DNA of 64,000 bases from Anaerolineae bacterium (GTDB taxonomy: Bacteria > Chloroflexota > Anaerolineae > Promineifilales > Promineifilaceae), in contig JADLAX010000002.1 in the NCBI GenBank assembly GCA_020848035.1, positions 1 through 64,000 on the forward strand, written 5' to 3'. This document shows, in pieces, positions 15,340 through 23,552 of the stretch (position 1 is the first letter of the stretch; each line of letters begins with the position of its first letter). Both the position numbers and the translations under genes were made by a program. Under the pieces are notes generated by a model. That model was not told the origin of the DNA, did not search any database, and saw nothing but the letters and a program-made list of their open reading frames with translations.

Positions 15340-17142
15340 ATGTTTACATCAACCACGGCCTTTGTCATTCTCATTTTGGGGGCGATTGGCCTCTTGCTGG
15401 CCGCCATCTTCATCAAGTCTATTCTGGGCCTGGTGATTATCAGCGAAAAAGAAGTCGGCGTGGTCGTCAAGAAGTTTGGCCCACGGCTGGACGCCGGGCA
15501 GCTCATCGCCCTCAAGGGTGAAGCCGGTTACCAGGCCGACACGCTGGCCCCTGGCTGGCACTTTTTCTACTTTCCCTGGCAGTTTGCCGTACACCGAATA
15601 CCCGTTACGGTGATTCCCCAGGGGCAGATTGGGCTGGTGGTGGCGGCCGCCGGTGCAGCCATTCCCCCGGAACGAATTTTGGGCAAGGTGATCCCCTGCA
15701 ACAACTTCCAGGATGCACGTAAATTCTTGATGAACGGCGGCGAAAAAGGACGGCAGTTGGAAGTGCTCACCGCCGGGACCTATCGTATTAACAACGCCCT
15801 GTTTACGATCATTAGCATGCAAAACGCCGCTCTTCATGAAATGAAGCCGGATCACCTGCACGTGTACAGCATTGCCCCGGATCAGGTGGGTATTGTGACG
15901 ACGCTAGACGGCCGTCCCATCGACGATGGCGAAATTGCCGGGCGTATTGTGGAAGGGCACGACAATTTCCAAAATGCGCAAACGTTTTTGAACAATGACG
16001 GCCGTCGCGGCCTGCAAGAACAGGTGCTGCTCTCTGGTTCGTGGAACCTGAACCCGTGGTTTGTCAGCGTGGAGCAGGTGCCCATGACCGAGATACCCAT
16101 CGGCCACGTGGGCATCGTCATTGCTTACGTGGGTAAGGCGCACATGGACGTTAGCGGCGAGGGCTTCAAACATGGCAACCTGGTCGATCCCGGCCACAAA
16201 GGGGTGTGGGTGACACCGCTTTATCCGGGCAAACATCCGCTGAACACCCGCGTGCTCAAAGTGGAGCTGGTGCCCACCACCAACATTGTGCTGAACTGGG
16301 CCATCCGCACCGAGAGCCACAAGTACGACGCCAAACTGTCGCCCATCACCGTGCGCTCCAAGGACGGCTTTGCTTTCAACCTGGACGTGGCCCAGATCAT
16401 TCACATCGGTGCGACCGATGCGCCGAAGGTGATTTCCCGCGTGGGGTCGGTGCAAAATCTGGTGGATCACGTGCTGCAGCCAATCGTGGGCAACTACTTC
16501 CGCAACTCGGCGCAGGAGTATACGGTGCTGGACTTCCTCAGCGCGCGCAGCGAACGCCAGGTGGAGGCCACCGGGCACATCCGCAAGGCAATCAGCGCCT
16601 ACGACGTGCAGGCGCTGGATACGCTGATTGGCGACATCACGCCGCCCGAGCAGCTGATGGTGACGCAAACCGACCGCAAGATTGCCGAAGAGCAGCGCAA
16701 AACGTATGAAATTCAGCAAATGGCACAAGAGCAGCGCCAGGAACTGGTACGAGCCACGGCCATGGCCAATATTCAGCAAGAGATGGTGCAGTCCGAACAG
16801 GGTGTGCAGATTGCTGATTTGAAATCCCAGGCAGTGGTGAAAGAGGCCCACGGCGATGCCGAAGCGACCAAGCTGAAGGCGTTGGGTGAAGCGGCCGCCA
16901 TTCGCACCACGGGTAAGGCCAAAGCCGAAGCGTACCTGGCCGGTGTCGAAGCACTGGGGGTTGAGGGATATACGGCCGTTCAGCTCATGCAAATCGTGGG
17001 CGAGCAGCAGGTGCGTGTGGTGCCGGATGTCTCTGTCAGCGGCAGCGGTGGCGGCATGGTCGATGGCCTGATGGGCTTGCTGCTGCGCCATGAAGTGAAA
17101 GAAAACGGGTCCGCACCAGTCAAGACCGTTTCCAACAATTAA
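15340..17142 (+). CDS. SPFH/band-7 domain membrane protein (flotillin-like)
   Basis: 600 residues from the ATG at 15340, preceded by GGAGG at six bases. A single membrane helix lies at residues ~6-35 (FVILILGAIGLLLAAIF). It is followed by a long SPFH region with conserved turns such as EKEVGVVVKKFG and several repeats of the type PxGxVGIV, then an alanine/glutamate/glutamine-rich coiled coil (about 470-570, EEQRKTYEIQQMAQEQR). Flotillin-like proteins form oligomeric membrane scaffolds. At 600 residues it is longer than typical bacterial flotillins (about 450-510); the extra length is in duplicated band-7 segments. No NfeD partner is adjacent. Confidence 0.85.
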   Translation: MFTSTTAFVILILGAIGLLLAAIFIKSILGLVIISEKEVGVVVKKFGPRLDAGQLIALKGEAGYQADTLAPGWHFFYFPWQFAVHRIPVTVIPQGQIGLVVAAAGAAIPPERILGKVIPCNNFQDARKFLMNGGEKGRQLEVLTAGTYRINNALFTIISMQNAALHEMKPDHLHVYSIAPDQVGIVTTLDGRPIDDGEIAGRIVEGHDNFQNAQTFLNNDGRRGLQEQVLLSGSWNLNPWFVSVEQVPMTEIPIGHVGIVIAYVGKAHMDVSGEGFKHGNLVDPGHKGVWVTPLYPGKHPLNTRVLKVELVPTTNIVLNWAIRTESHKYDAKLSPITVRSKDGFAFNLDVAQIIHIGATDAPKVISRVGSVQNLVDHVLQPIVGNYFRNSAQEYTVLDFLSARSERQVEATGHIRKAISAYDVQALDTLIGDITPPEQLMVTQTDRKIAEEQRKTYEIQQMAQEQRQELVRATAMANIQQEMVQSEQGVQIADLKSQAVVKEAHGDAEATKLKALGEAAAIRTTGKAKAEAYLAGVEALGVEGYTAVQLMQIVGEQQVRVVPDVSVSGSGGGMVDGLMGLLLRHEVKENGSAPVKTVSNN

Positions 17143-17177
17143 GGGCCTTCGGGGATTAAGGGGGTACAGCAGATGAA

Positions 17178-17214
17178 GCGTGAAACGTGACCAGAAGGTC
17201 ATCACGTTTCACGC
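17178..17214. repeat. Word-type hairpin (CGTGAAA words)
   Basis: GCGTGAAACGTGA (17178-17190) is perfectly complementary to 17202-17214. It is nearly the same stem as 2989-3023, in a different intergenic site, and a likely terminator of the SPFH gene. Confidence 0.75.
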
Positions 17215-17263
17215 CAAACCCCACGAAATCCTGAAGTCCTCTAAATTTCTTTGTTCCAGTGCA

Positions 17264-17294
17264 GAAGGTGGGCAGGGAAAACCTGCCCACCTTC
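17264..17294. repeat. Perfect 13-base hairpin with GAAAA loop
   Basis: GAAGGTGGGCAGG (17264-17276) pairs with 17282-17294 around GAAAA. It lies in the 281-base gap between the SPFH and lipoprotein genes and would be very stable in RNA. It could be a terminator or a REP-like unit. Confidence 0.7.
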
Positions 17295-17423
17295 CAGTTT
17301 GGGAATATGGCTTCCAAGCCGTTCCTCATGCGTTTTTCGTCTCTTTTTTCACTTGTTTACCGGGTTGGCCAACCTTAAACTTTTCGCTTAATTACTTCCC
17401 AATATTGCCAGTTTGGAGGAAAA

Positions 17424-18209
17424 ATGAACCATTCACGCCGAAACGTATTCACTCTTTCTCGCCTGCTGCTGGGTTTGTGGGCTGTCTTCTTGCTTGCCGC
17501 TTGCGGCGCGGAAGAACCCACACCAACGGCCGTTCCCCAGGCCGTCGCCGTGGTGACCGAAGCACCTACCCAGGCACCCACCGATGTCCCCACGGCCGTT
17601 CCCAGCGAAACGGCCGTCCCGCCAACTGCCACGGAGACGCCTTCACCCGTGCCGACGGACACGCTGGAACCAACCCACACCGCCACCCCAACCGAACTTC
17701 CCACCGAGACGCCGCTGCCAACGGAGACACCGACCGCAACGGCCGTTCCGCCAACTCGGGTGCCACCAACGGCCGTACCACCCACGGCCGCGCCCATTGC
17801 CGCCCCCGTTTTCCCCGAGACGCCGATTCAGACCTTTAACGTGGACACGTTTACCCGCTACCTGGGCATGGTGCGTGACTCGTTCCGCAGCTTCAACAGC
17901 GAGATGTCGCTGTTTGCCCAAACGGGCAAGCCGGGTGACTGTGGCACCTTTAACGGCTGGACCCGGCTGTGGATTGTGGAAGCGCCAGGGTTTACCGACG
18001 TGCCCGCCGCCTGGCAGCCGCTCTATGCGGAATACCGTTCGCTGCTGAGCCAGATTGTGAGCATTACGACGGAGATACGGCCGTTGTGCAGCGGCCAGGG
18101 GGGTCAGGTAACCGCAGAAACGACCCAGGCCATCGTGACCTTCCTCACCTGGGCCTACCCGCGAACTGAAGCAATGGTGGCCGAAGCCGCCCTCCTGCCC
18201 CGGCCCTAA
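17424..18209 (+). CDS. Lipoprotein with Thr/Pro/Val-rich linker and small C-terminal domain
   Basis: 261 residues. Signal peptide and lipobox end VFLLAACGAEE, so Cys would be lipidated. Residues ~33-130 are a low-complexity linker of PTAVP and TETP units, and its DNA holds five ACGGCCGT copies within about 250 bases (17527-17790). The C-terminal ~125 residues (from FNVDTFTRYLGMVRD) form a conserved-looking helical domain with Cys residues in GDCGTFNGW and RPLCSGQ. I do not recognise the domain. GGAGG lies upstream of the start. A strong hairpin follows at 18217-18245. Confidence 0.75.
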   Translation: MNHSRRNVFTLSRLLLGLWAVFLLAACGAEEPTPTAVPQAVAVVTEAPTQAPTDVPTAVPSETAVPPTATETPSPVPTDTLEPTHTATPTELPTETPLPTETPTATAVPPTRVPPTAVPPTAAPIAAPVFPETPIQTFNVDTFTRYLGMVRDSFRSFNSEMSLFAQTGKPGDCGTFNGWTRLWIVEAPGFTDVPAAWQPLYAEYRSLLSQIVSITTEIRPLCSGQGGQVTAETTQAIVTFLTWAYPRTEAMVAEAALLPRP

Positions 18210-18216
18210 CAAAAAA

Positions 18217-18245
18217 TCCCCTACGCCAGCGCGTGGCGTAGGGGA
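18217..18245. terminator. Bidirectional hairpin terminator between convergent genes
   Basis: A perfect 12-base stem: TCCCCTACGCCA (18217-18228) and 18234-18245, loop GCGCG, preceded by AAAAAA. On the minus strand the stem is followed by a T-run, so it best terminates the PA14 gene at 18276-19577. It also closes the lipoprotein gene. Confidence 0.8.
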
Positions 18246-18275
18246 CAAACAACCAATCTGGCGAAGTGGGTTGGC

Positions 18276-19577
18276 TTACCGGGCTTCCCACTTGGCCGCG
18301 TCAAAGCCCACCATGCGCGTGAGATACGCTTCACCGGTCACGTCCGACAGCGAAACGTAGTCGCTGCTGCTGCCGCGGAACCAGTAAGTGCCCAGGGAGA
18401 CCCATTGATCGCTGTAGTTCATCTGGTTGACGATCCTCAGCGTAAAGCCGTCCCGGTGCGACACCCAGTAGCGGGCAGTGGTGGCCGTGGCGTTTTTGGA
18501 CGGGATGTAGACAAACACTTCATACCGGCCCGCCGTCAGCGATGGGTACCAGCGGCCCCAGTTGTAGTTGGCGCGGGCATAGTCGTTGTTGTAGGTCCAA
18601 ACCATGCCGTTGTTGTAACCGGCCGTTGCAGAGCGCCACGAGGATGCGGTGCCGCCCGTCACAAAGCCAGGGCTGCTGTTGTCGATGATGATGGCACCGC
18701 TGGGTGGCGGTGGCGGCGTGGTGCCATTGTCCAGCGCCCAGCTGAGCTGCGCCACAGACAGGCCGCCATTTTCGTAATACTCCATTTGTACGGCCGTATT
18801 CCCCGACAGGTAAATGACACCAGAATAAGTTGAAGCCGCCTGATCCTTCCACTGATCAATCAGCAGGTGGCCGTTGACCCACAGACGCACACCGTCATCG
18901 GCGGTGGTGGTGAAGCGGTACGAGCCAGCCGGGAAGTTGAGCGTGCGGCTCCAGCGCACCGAGAAGTTGTCGGCGGGCAGGCCGTTGGCGGGAATGCCCG
19001 CACCCCAGTTGAAGTTAATGTTGGCATCATCGCGGGTGAGAATGGGCGAACCGGCCAGGGTGCGGTTGTTGAAATACTCTCCCTTCCAGTTCACGATGTC
19101 GGTGGGTTTAGCGCCCCAGCTTAGCTTGGCCACGGCAAAACCACCGTTTTCGTAATACTCCACCACTACCTGGTGATGCCCGGCCGCCAGGGCCACATCG
19201 GCGGTGAAGGTTTGGGCGGGGCGGTCACTCCACTGGTTGATGATGAGGTTGTTGTCCACGTAGACACGAACGCCATCATCGGCCGTGGCGGTGAAGCGGT
19301 AGGTACCGGCAGTCACGTCGATGTATTTCGACCAGCGCGCCGAGAAGCCATCGGTGGGCAGACCGCTGGGGCCGCCCATGCCCCAATCCCAGTTGATGTT
19401 GGTGTCGGTGGTTTGCACCAGCGGATTACCAGTCAGGGTTTTGTTGTTCCAGTAGGAAACCTGCCAGACGGCATCGGAATGCTGGGTAGTTGGGCCGTCT
19501 TGAGCCAGGGCGGTTTGCTGGAACAGGAATAGAGAAATGATCAAAAACAATACGGTTAACTTAAACTTACGGTACAT
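18276..19577 (-). CDS. Secreted protein with two PA14-like domains and a golvesin-type C-terminal domain
   Basis: 433 residues. The signal peptide ends QQTALAQ. Two PA14-type repeats follow at about 38-165 and 168-285, each with FSARWSKYIDV / FSVRWSRTLNF, RFTATADDGVRVYVD / RFTTTADDGVRLWVN and a VVEYYENGG-type end. The C-terminal part (VTGGTASSWRSATAGYNNGMV to the end) resembles the golvesin/xanthan-lyase carbohydrate-binding domain. PA14 domains usually bind glycans, so this is probably an extracellular sugar-binding protein. AGGAGGT precedes the start at six bases, a strong initiation site. Confidence 0.85.
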   Translation of the reverse strand: MYRKFKLTVLFLIISLFLFQQTALAQDGPTTQHSDAVWQVSYWNNKTLTGNPLVQTTDTNINWDWGMGGPSGLPTDGFSARWSKYIDVTAGTYRFTATADDGVRVYVDNNLIINQWSDRPAQTFTADVALAAGHHQVVVEYYENGGFAVAKLSWGAKPTDIVNWKGEYFNNRTLAGSPILTRDDANINFNWGAGIPANGLPADNFSVRWSRTLNFPAGSYRFTTTADDGVRLWVNGHLLIDQWKDQAASTYSGVIYLSGNTAVQMEYYENGGLSVAQLSWALDNGTTPPPPPSGAIIIDNSSPGFVTGGTASSWRSATAGYNNGMVWTYNNDYARANYNWGRWYPSLTAGRYEVFVYIPSKNATATTARYWVSHRDGFTLRIVNQMNYSDQWVSLGTYWFRGSSSDYVSLSDVTGEAYLTRMVGFDAAKWEAR

Positions 19578-19772
19578 GAGTTACCTCCTAACCAATGAAC
19601 ACACTACAACGTACTCTTTTACGGTTTGAACTGCTTCGGTGCGCGGCACTGCTGGGACCGTTTCTGATGCACTGGCTTGCGGGCAAATGCGTCGCACCGT
19701 TACGGTTCTGTATGAGGTTGTCGTGAGAAAACGGCCGTTTGTAACACCTCCTTTGTCTTATTCACGCCCCCT

Positions 19773-20936
19773 TCACGGCTGGCTCCGTTCCGCCCAATGC
19801 CCGGATGAGCCACTCAGGACGATGAGTTGATCCTGGTCGTCCCAGAAGTAAATGAACATTCCCTGATTGGTGATCTCTCGCTGAACGGTGGTAGTGAAGC
19901 CTACCTCCGGGGCCAACGCCCAGCCCAACCGCTGCCGCATCCAGCTGTTATCACGCCAGATTAGACCAAAGCCGCTTTCGGGTACAAAACGGCCGTCTGG
20001 CGGACTGTACTCATCATCCGGCATGGGACCAGTGGGCATGCCCTCCTGGGGAATCGATTCGAGGGATTGGTACTCATCGTCGTAGAGAATGAAAATCGTT
20101 TCCCCTTCAACCCACCATTGGCCATCTTCCAGCCAAACCATCAGACCGTGTTCAAAGCGCTGAATGGCAGCGGCCGTTTCCATTGGTGGACCGTCTGGGC
20201 AGGTGGTGGGTGGTCCGGTAAAAAACCAGCGGTCTTCTGGACAAAACACCAGCAGCACTGCCGAGGAATAAGCCGTTGAGCCATCCAGAAAGGCGCGCAG
20301 TTCCAAATTGAGGTTGGTGCGCGTGGTGGGATCAACAGAAAAGTCGAAGGGACCAGCCAGCGGGGCCGATTGACATTGCCACTGATCGGACAGGGGTGGG
20401 GCGGCACACAGCAGCGCCGAAGCGGCGTTTGTGCTGTAGTTTACGGTGACGGTGTCGCCCGGCGAAACCGCATCTGGACTGATGATTAATCCATTCGGAA
20501 TCTCTGCCCAGGCGACCGTGGGGGTGGCGCTAGATTGTGGCGGTACGGGGGTGGCCAGCGGTCGGGTGGACGCCGGTGGTGGGTTGGTGCTGATGGCCGT
20601 GGGGGGCTGTGTGGACACTGCCGTTGCCACCGCTTCCGATGGTTGGGTGGCAACGGCCGTTCCCGCCACCGTCGCCTCGTCCACCGCCGTAGCCTGGGCC
20701 GAAGGCGTCACCGTTACCAGCACCATGCCTTCCGGGATTTGGGCCACCGTGGTGGTCACCACCGTCACTACGGGACGGCCGCCGCTGACCTTGGTTTCCA
20801 CGCCAAATTCCAGCTCGCCGCAGGCCGTCAGCAGCAGAGCGATGATTAAGCTGACCAGAGCCAGAGTTTTGGCCGCGAATTGGCGCGAATTATCGCGAAT
20901 GGGGAAATTTTTAGACATTAATCTTTTGTGGGTCAT
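19773..20936 (-). CDS. Lipoprotein of unknown function, probably under control of the adjacent two-component system
   Basis: 387 residues from the ATG at 20936, chosen because GGAGG lies five bases upstream. The lipobox is ALLLTACGE. A V/T-rich segment and a Pro/Thr linker (about 85-135) precede an Ig-like segment starting IISPDAVSPGDTVTVNYST. The C-terminal ~130 residues are rich in Trp and acidic residues (WLEDGQWWVEGETIFILYDDE, LGWALAPE). The domain is not one I can name. The gene follows the histidine kinase on the same strand, and its upstream region carries the motif shared with the response-regulator promoter. Confidence 0.7.
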   Translation of the reverse strand: MTHKRLMSKNFPIRDNSRQFAAKTLALVSLIIALLLTACGELEFGVETKVSGGRPVVTVVTTTVAQIPEGMVLVTVTPSAQATAVDEATVAGTAVATQPSEAVATAVSTQPPTAISTNPPPASTRPLATPVPPQSSATPTVAWAEIPNGLIISPDAVSPGDTVTVNYSTNAASALLCAAPPLSDQWQCQSAPLAGPFDFSVDPTTRTNLNLELRAFLDGSTAYSSAVLLVFCPEDRWFFTGPPTTCPDGPPMETAAAIQRFEHGLMVWLEDGQWWVEGETIFILYDDEYQSLESIPQEGMPTGPMPDDEYSPPDGRFVPESGFGLIWRDNSWMRQRLGWALAPEVGFTTTVQREITNQGMFIYFWDDQDQLIVLSGSSGHWAERSQP

Positions 20937-20998
20937 AACAGCCTCCATACAGAACCGTTTTCTGGCTTGCAGGATAGCAGCTGGGTGTAACGGCCGTA

Positions 20999-21047
20999 TG
21001 GCACAACCGTCATCAATCGGGCAAAAGTTGTGCCAGATTTGTTACAA
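20999..21047. promoter_or_regulatory. Candidate response-regulator site upstream of the lipoprotein gene
   Basis: TGGCACAAC (20999-21007) is a perfect inverted partner of GTTGTGCCA (21027-21035). The segment 21028-21047 (TTGTGCCAGATTTGTTACAA) matches 18 of 20 bases of 22699-22718 in front of the response regulator. It overlaps the last codons of the histidine kinase gene. Confidence 0.5.
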
Positions 21048-21953
21048 GCTCGTGGGCAGGCGCAGCACCACCAGGCTCCCTTGCCCCGGGCGGCTGGACA
21101 GGGCCACCTGCCCGCCATGCCGCGCCACAATCGCTTTGACCAGCGCCAGCCCCAGGCCGCTGCCGGGCACACCACGCGCCGCCTTGCCCCGGTACAGCTC
21201 CTGCCAGATGTACGGCTGGTCGTCGGTGGCGATGCCGGGGCCGGTGTCGGCCACTTCAACGGTGACAAAACGGCCGTCCTCCCGCGCGCGCAGTTCGATG
21301 GCATCGGTGACGGCCGTATATTTCAGCGCGTTTTCCAGCAGGTTGTAGATAGCCAGGAAGAGCAGATCGCGATCGCCGGGCACGGGTGGCAAGGGCCAGG
21401 GTGCCTGCGGCACCGTCAGCGTCAGCTTGCGCCCGGCGCGGCCGGGATGATCTTGGGCCAGTTCATACACCTCGGCCAGCAGCGGCCCCATTTCGACGGG
21501 GGTGAGTTCCAACGGCCGTGTTTCCAGCTCGGCAATCTTGCGCAAATCGGCGGTGAGCTGGCTCAGGCGCACCGTTTGCGCCTCGATGGAGGCCAGCGCC
21601 TGCCGCGTGGTTTCGTCGTGGCCGTTGCTGACGTTGGCCAGCCCGGCGCGCATGGCCATCAGCGGATTTTTCAGCTCGTGGTCCAGGCGCTGCAAAAAGC
21701 GGCGGCGATCCTCGGCGGCGGCGATGCGCAGGTCGGCTTTTTGTTGGACCAGCTGTGCCGCCTGGCGGAAGTGACGCCAGAGTGCGCCCGTCAGCAGCAG
21801 CGTGGTGAGCAGGCCAGTGAGGAGAACGGCCGTACTCAAACTCAGGCGCAGGTACAGCACCGGGTTGGGCCGGCTGGGCTGGCTGAGCAAAATGGCCAGC
21901 AGCAGCCCCACGATCAGCGGCAGCGTGCCGCCCAGCCACACGCGCGGCTTCAT
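21042..21953 (-). CDS. Sensor histidine kinase
   Basis: 303 residues. Two N-terminal hydrophobic segments (LPLIVGLLLAILL, and LSTAVLLTGLLTTLLL) bracket only a short loop, so the sensor part is mostly intramembrane. The dimerisation H-box is FLQRLDHELKNPLMAMRAG with the phosphorylated His. The ATPase part has LENALKYT (N-box), VADTGPGIA (G1) and GSGLGLALVK (G2). Its start overlaps the response regulator stop by four bases (ATGA), so both come from one operon. The neighbouring lipoprotein may be a target or part of the signal chain. Confidence 0.92.
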   Translation of the reverse strand: MKPRVWLGGTLPLIVGLLLAILLSQPSRPNPVLYLRLSLSTAVLLTGLLTTLLLTGALWRHFRQAAQLVQQKADLRIAAAEDRRRFLQRLDHELKNPLMAMRAGLANVSNGHDETTRQALASIEAQTVRLSQLTADLRKIAELETRPLELTPVEMGPLLAEVYELAQDHPGRAGRKLTLTVPQAPWPLPPVPGDRDLLFLAIYNLLENALKYTAVTDAIELRAREDGRFVTVEVADTGPGIATDDQPYIWQELYRGKAARGVPGSGLGLALVKAIVARHGGQVALSSRPGQGSLVVLRLPTSL

Positions 21954-22666
21954 GATGCCCCCTGCACCGGGGCCATAAAGCGGTAGCCCTGGCCCGGAAC
22001 GGTTTCGATGAATTGCGGATCGCTGGCGTCGTCACCCAGCACGCGGCGCAGTTCGGCAATGCGGGAATCGACGGTGCGCGTGCCCGCCGGGTAGGCCCAG
22101 CCCCAAACGCTGTCCAGCAGCCGCTCGCGGCTCACCAACTCGTCGGGATGGGTCATCAAATATTCCAGCAGCGTCAGCGCCTTGGGCGTGAGGTGGATTT
22201 CCTCGCCCGCCAGCCAGGCGCGGCGGGTGAGGCGGTCGAAGGTGAGAGTGTGGCTGAGCAGTTTTTGCGCGGCGGTGAGCGGCCGTTCGCCCGGTCGCGC
22301 CCGCCGCAAAACCGCGCGAATGCGGGCCACCAGCTCATGCGGGTCGAATGGCTTGTTCAGGTAGTCGTCGGCCCCTTCTTCCAGGGCCATGGCCCGTTCA
22401 ACCGCCTCGCCGACCTGGGTGAGCAAAATGACGGGCGTCCAATCCCCCTGCTGGCGCAGCTGCCGCAGCACGGCACGGCCGTCCAGCCGGGGCATGAGCA
22501 CGTCTAAAATGATGAGATCGGGGAGAAATTGATGAACCTGTTCTAGTGCCGCTGCCCCATCGGCGGCAACGTGCACGAAGAAGCCGCTGCGCTCCAGGAA
22601 CGGGGCCAGGTTGTCGGTAATGGCCGCTTCGTCGTCGGCCAACAGGAGGGAGAGCTGGCGTACCAT
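21950..22666 (-). CDS. OmpR/PhoB-family response regulator
   Basis: 238 residues. The receiver domain has LLADDEAAI, the phospho-acceptor Asp in LIILDVLMPRLDG, and the Lys in DDYLNKPFDPHEL. The C-terminal winged helix shows LTPKALTLLEYLMTHPDELVSRERLLDSVWG and SRIAELRRVLGD. It heads a two-gene operon with the kinase at 21042-21953. TACAAT lies about seven bases before the start, so the mRNA may be leaderless or nearly so. A 20-base motif upstream (22699-22718) recurs before the lipoprotein gene. Confidence 0.93.
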   Translation of the reverse strand: MVRQLSLLLADDEAAITDNLAPFLERSGFFVHVAADGAAALEQVHQFLPDLIILDVLMPRLDGRAVLRQLRQQGDWTPVILLTQVGEAVERAMALEEGADDYLNKPFDPHELVARIRAVLRRARPGERPLTAAQKLLSHTLTFDRLTRRAWLAGEEIHLTPKALTLLEYLMTHPDELVSRERLLDSVWGWAYPAGTRTVDSRIAELRRVLGDDASDPQFIETVPGQGYRFMAPVQGAS

Positions 22667-22698
22667 GCCAACATTGTAGCAGAAGCGGGGAACGGCCG

Positions 22699-22718
22699 TT
22701 GTGCCAGAATGGTTACAA
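22699..22718. promoter_or_regulatory. Candidate response-regulator binding motif
   Basis: TTGTGCCAGAATGGTTACAA, about 20 bases before the TACAAT box at 22673-22678 of the two-component operon. It matches 21028-21047 at 18 of 20 positions. Direct evidence is the repeat itself; binding by the neighbouring regulator is inference. Confidence 0.5.
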
Positions 22719-22764
22719 CTGCCCTCTGAAAGGCAGACGGGAGTTCACTGCAAGGAGATGAAAC

Positions 22765-22818
22765 GTGAAGCGGGAAACGTGAGAAGAGGCAAATCACGTT
22801 TCACGTTTCACGCTTCAC
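22765..22818. repeat. Word-type hairpin (GTGAAGC/AAACGTGA words)
   Basis: The 18-base segment 22765-22782 pairs with 22801-22818 with one mismatch, and an extra TCACGTT copy lies between them. It belongs to the same word family as 2989-3023 and 17178-17214. It sits between the response-regulator promoter and the MsrQ stop. Confidence 0.7.
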
Positions 22819-22843
22819 TGATTAATGACCTGACAAACAGAGT

Positions 22844-23527
22844 TTATTTCAGCCGGGTGCGAACCTGCCGCTGCCAGCGGAGGAGTTTTTGTTTGACCGG
22901 GTTCCAGCGGGCCAGGAACAGCAGGGCGACGATGCCCGCGTAGATGCCCGGCTCGATGTAGACGTTTTTCACCAGCCAGATAAAGTGAATGAGGGCCAGG
23001 ACGATGATGAGGTAGCTGAGCTTGTGCAGCGTTTTCCAACGCTTGCCCAGCCGCTTTTGCCACCCTTTGGTGGAGGTGATCGCCAGGGGAATAAGCAGCA
23101 GGAAAGCGGCCGTTCCCACCAATACAAAAGGCTGCTCCACAATGCCATCAATGATGAAACCCAGGTCGAACCCATAATCCAGCCAGACGAAGGTGAGCAG
23201 GTGCAAACAGACGTAGAAGAAGGCGTAGAGGCCTAACGGCCGTCTTAGCGGAATGACCTGCTTCCAGCCAAAAGCAATAGTCACCGGGGTCACGGCCAGG
23301 GACATCACCAGCAGCACCAGCGCGGTGGTGCCGGTGTGGAACAAAATCTCGCGCACTGGATCGACGCCGAGGTTGCTGGTGAAATATTCAACCAGCAGCA
23401 CGGCCAGCGGCACCAGCGCCCCGATGTGGGTGAGCCCGGTGAGCAGGCGCGCGGTGTGTTTGCGATCCCAACGTTTGGTTTTTTGGGGGGTGGATACGGC
23501 CGTTTCCCGGCCTGTTGCCGCACTCAT
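22844..23527 (-). CDS. msrQ: MsrQ, heme-binding membrane subunit of the MsrPQ methionine sulfoxide reductase
   Basis: 227 residues from the ATG at 23527, 25 bases after the msrP stop; an upstream in-frame ATG would overlap msrP. Six hydrophobic segments fit the ferric-reductase-like fold of MsrQ. Conserved features: THIGALVPLAVLLVEY, a heme-ligand His in FYVCLHLLTFVWLDYG, and KRWKTLHKLSYLIIVLALIHFIW with more histidines. MsrQ passes electrons from the quinone pool or flavin reductase to MsrP, which repairs oxidised methionines of envelope proteins. Confidence 0.88.
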   Translation of the reverse strand: MSAATGRETAVSTPQKTKRWDRKHTARLLTGLTHIGALVPLAVLLVEYFTSNLGVDPVREILFHTGTTALVLLVMSLAVTPVTIAFGWKQVIPLRRPLGLYAFFYVCLHLLTFVWLDYGFDLGFIIDGIVEQPFVLVGTAAFLLLIPLAITSTKGWQKRLGKRWKTLHKLSYLIIVLALIHFIWLVKNVYIEPGIYAGIVALLFLARWNPVKQKLLRWQRQVRTRLK

Positions 23528-23552
23528 TGGTTTACTCTCTTTAGCCACTGGC

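Noticed and set aside
15904-17205. A 433-codon minus-strand frame opposite the SPFH gene
   Set aside because: Same reason: His-rich, low-complexity translation with no motif, opposite a gene with a strong ribosome site and family match.
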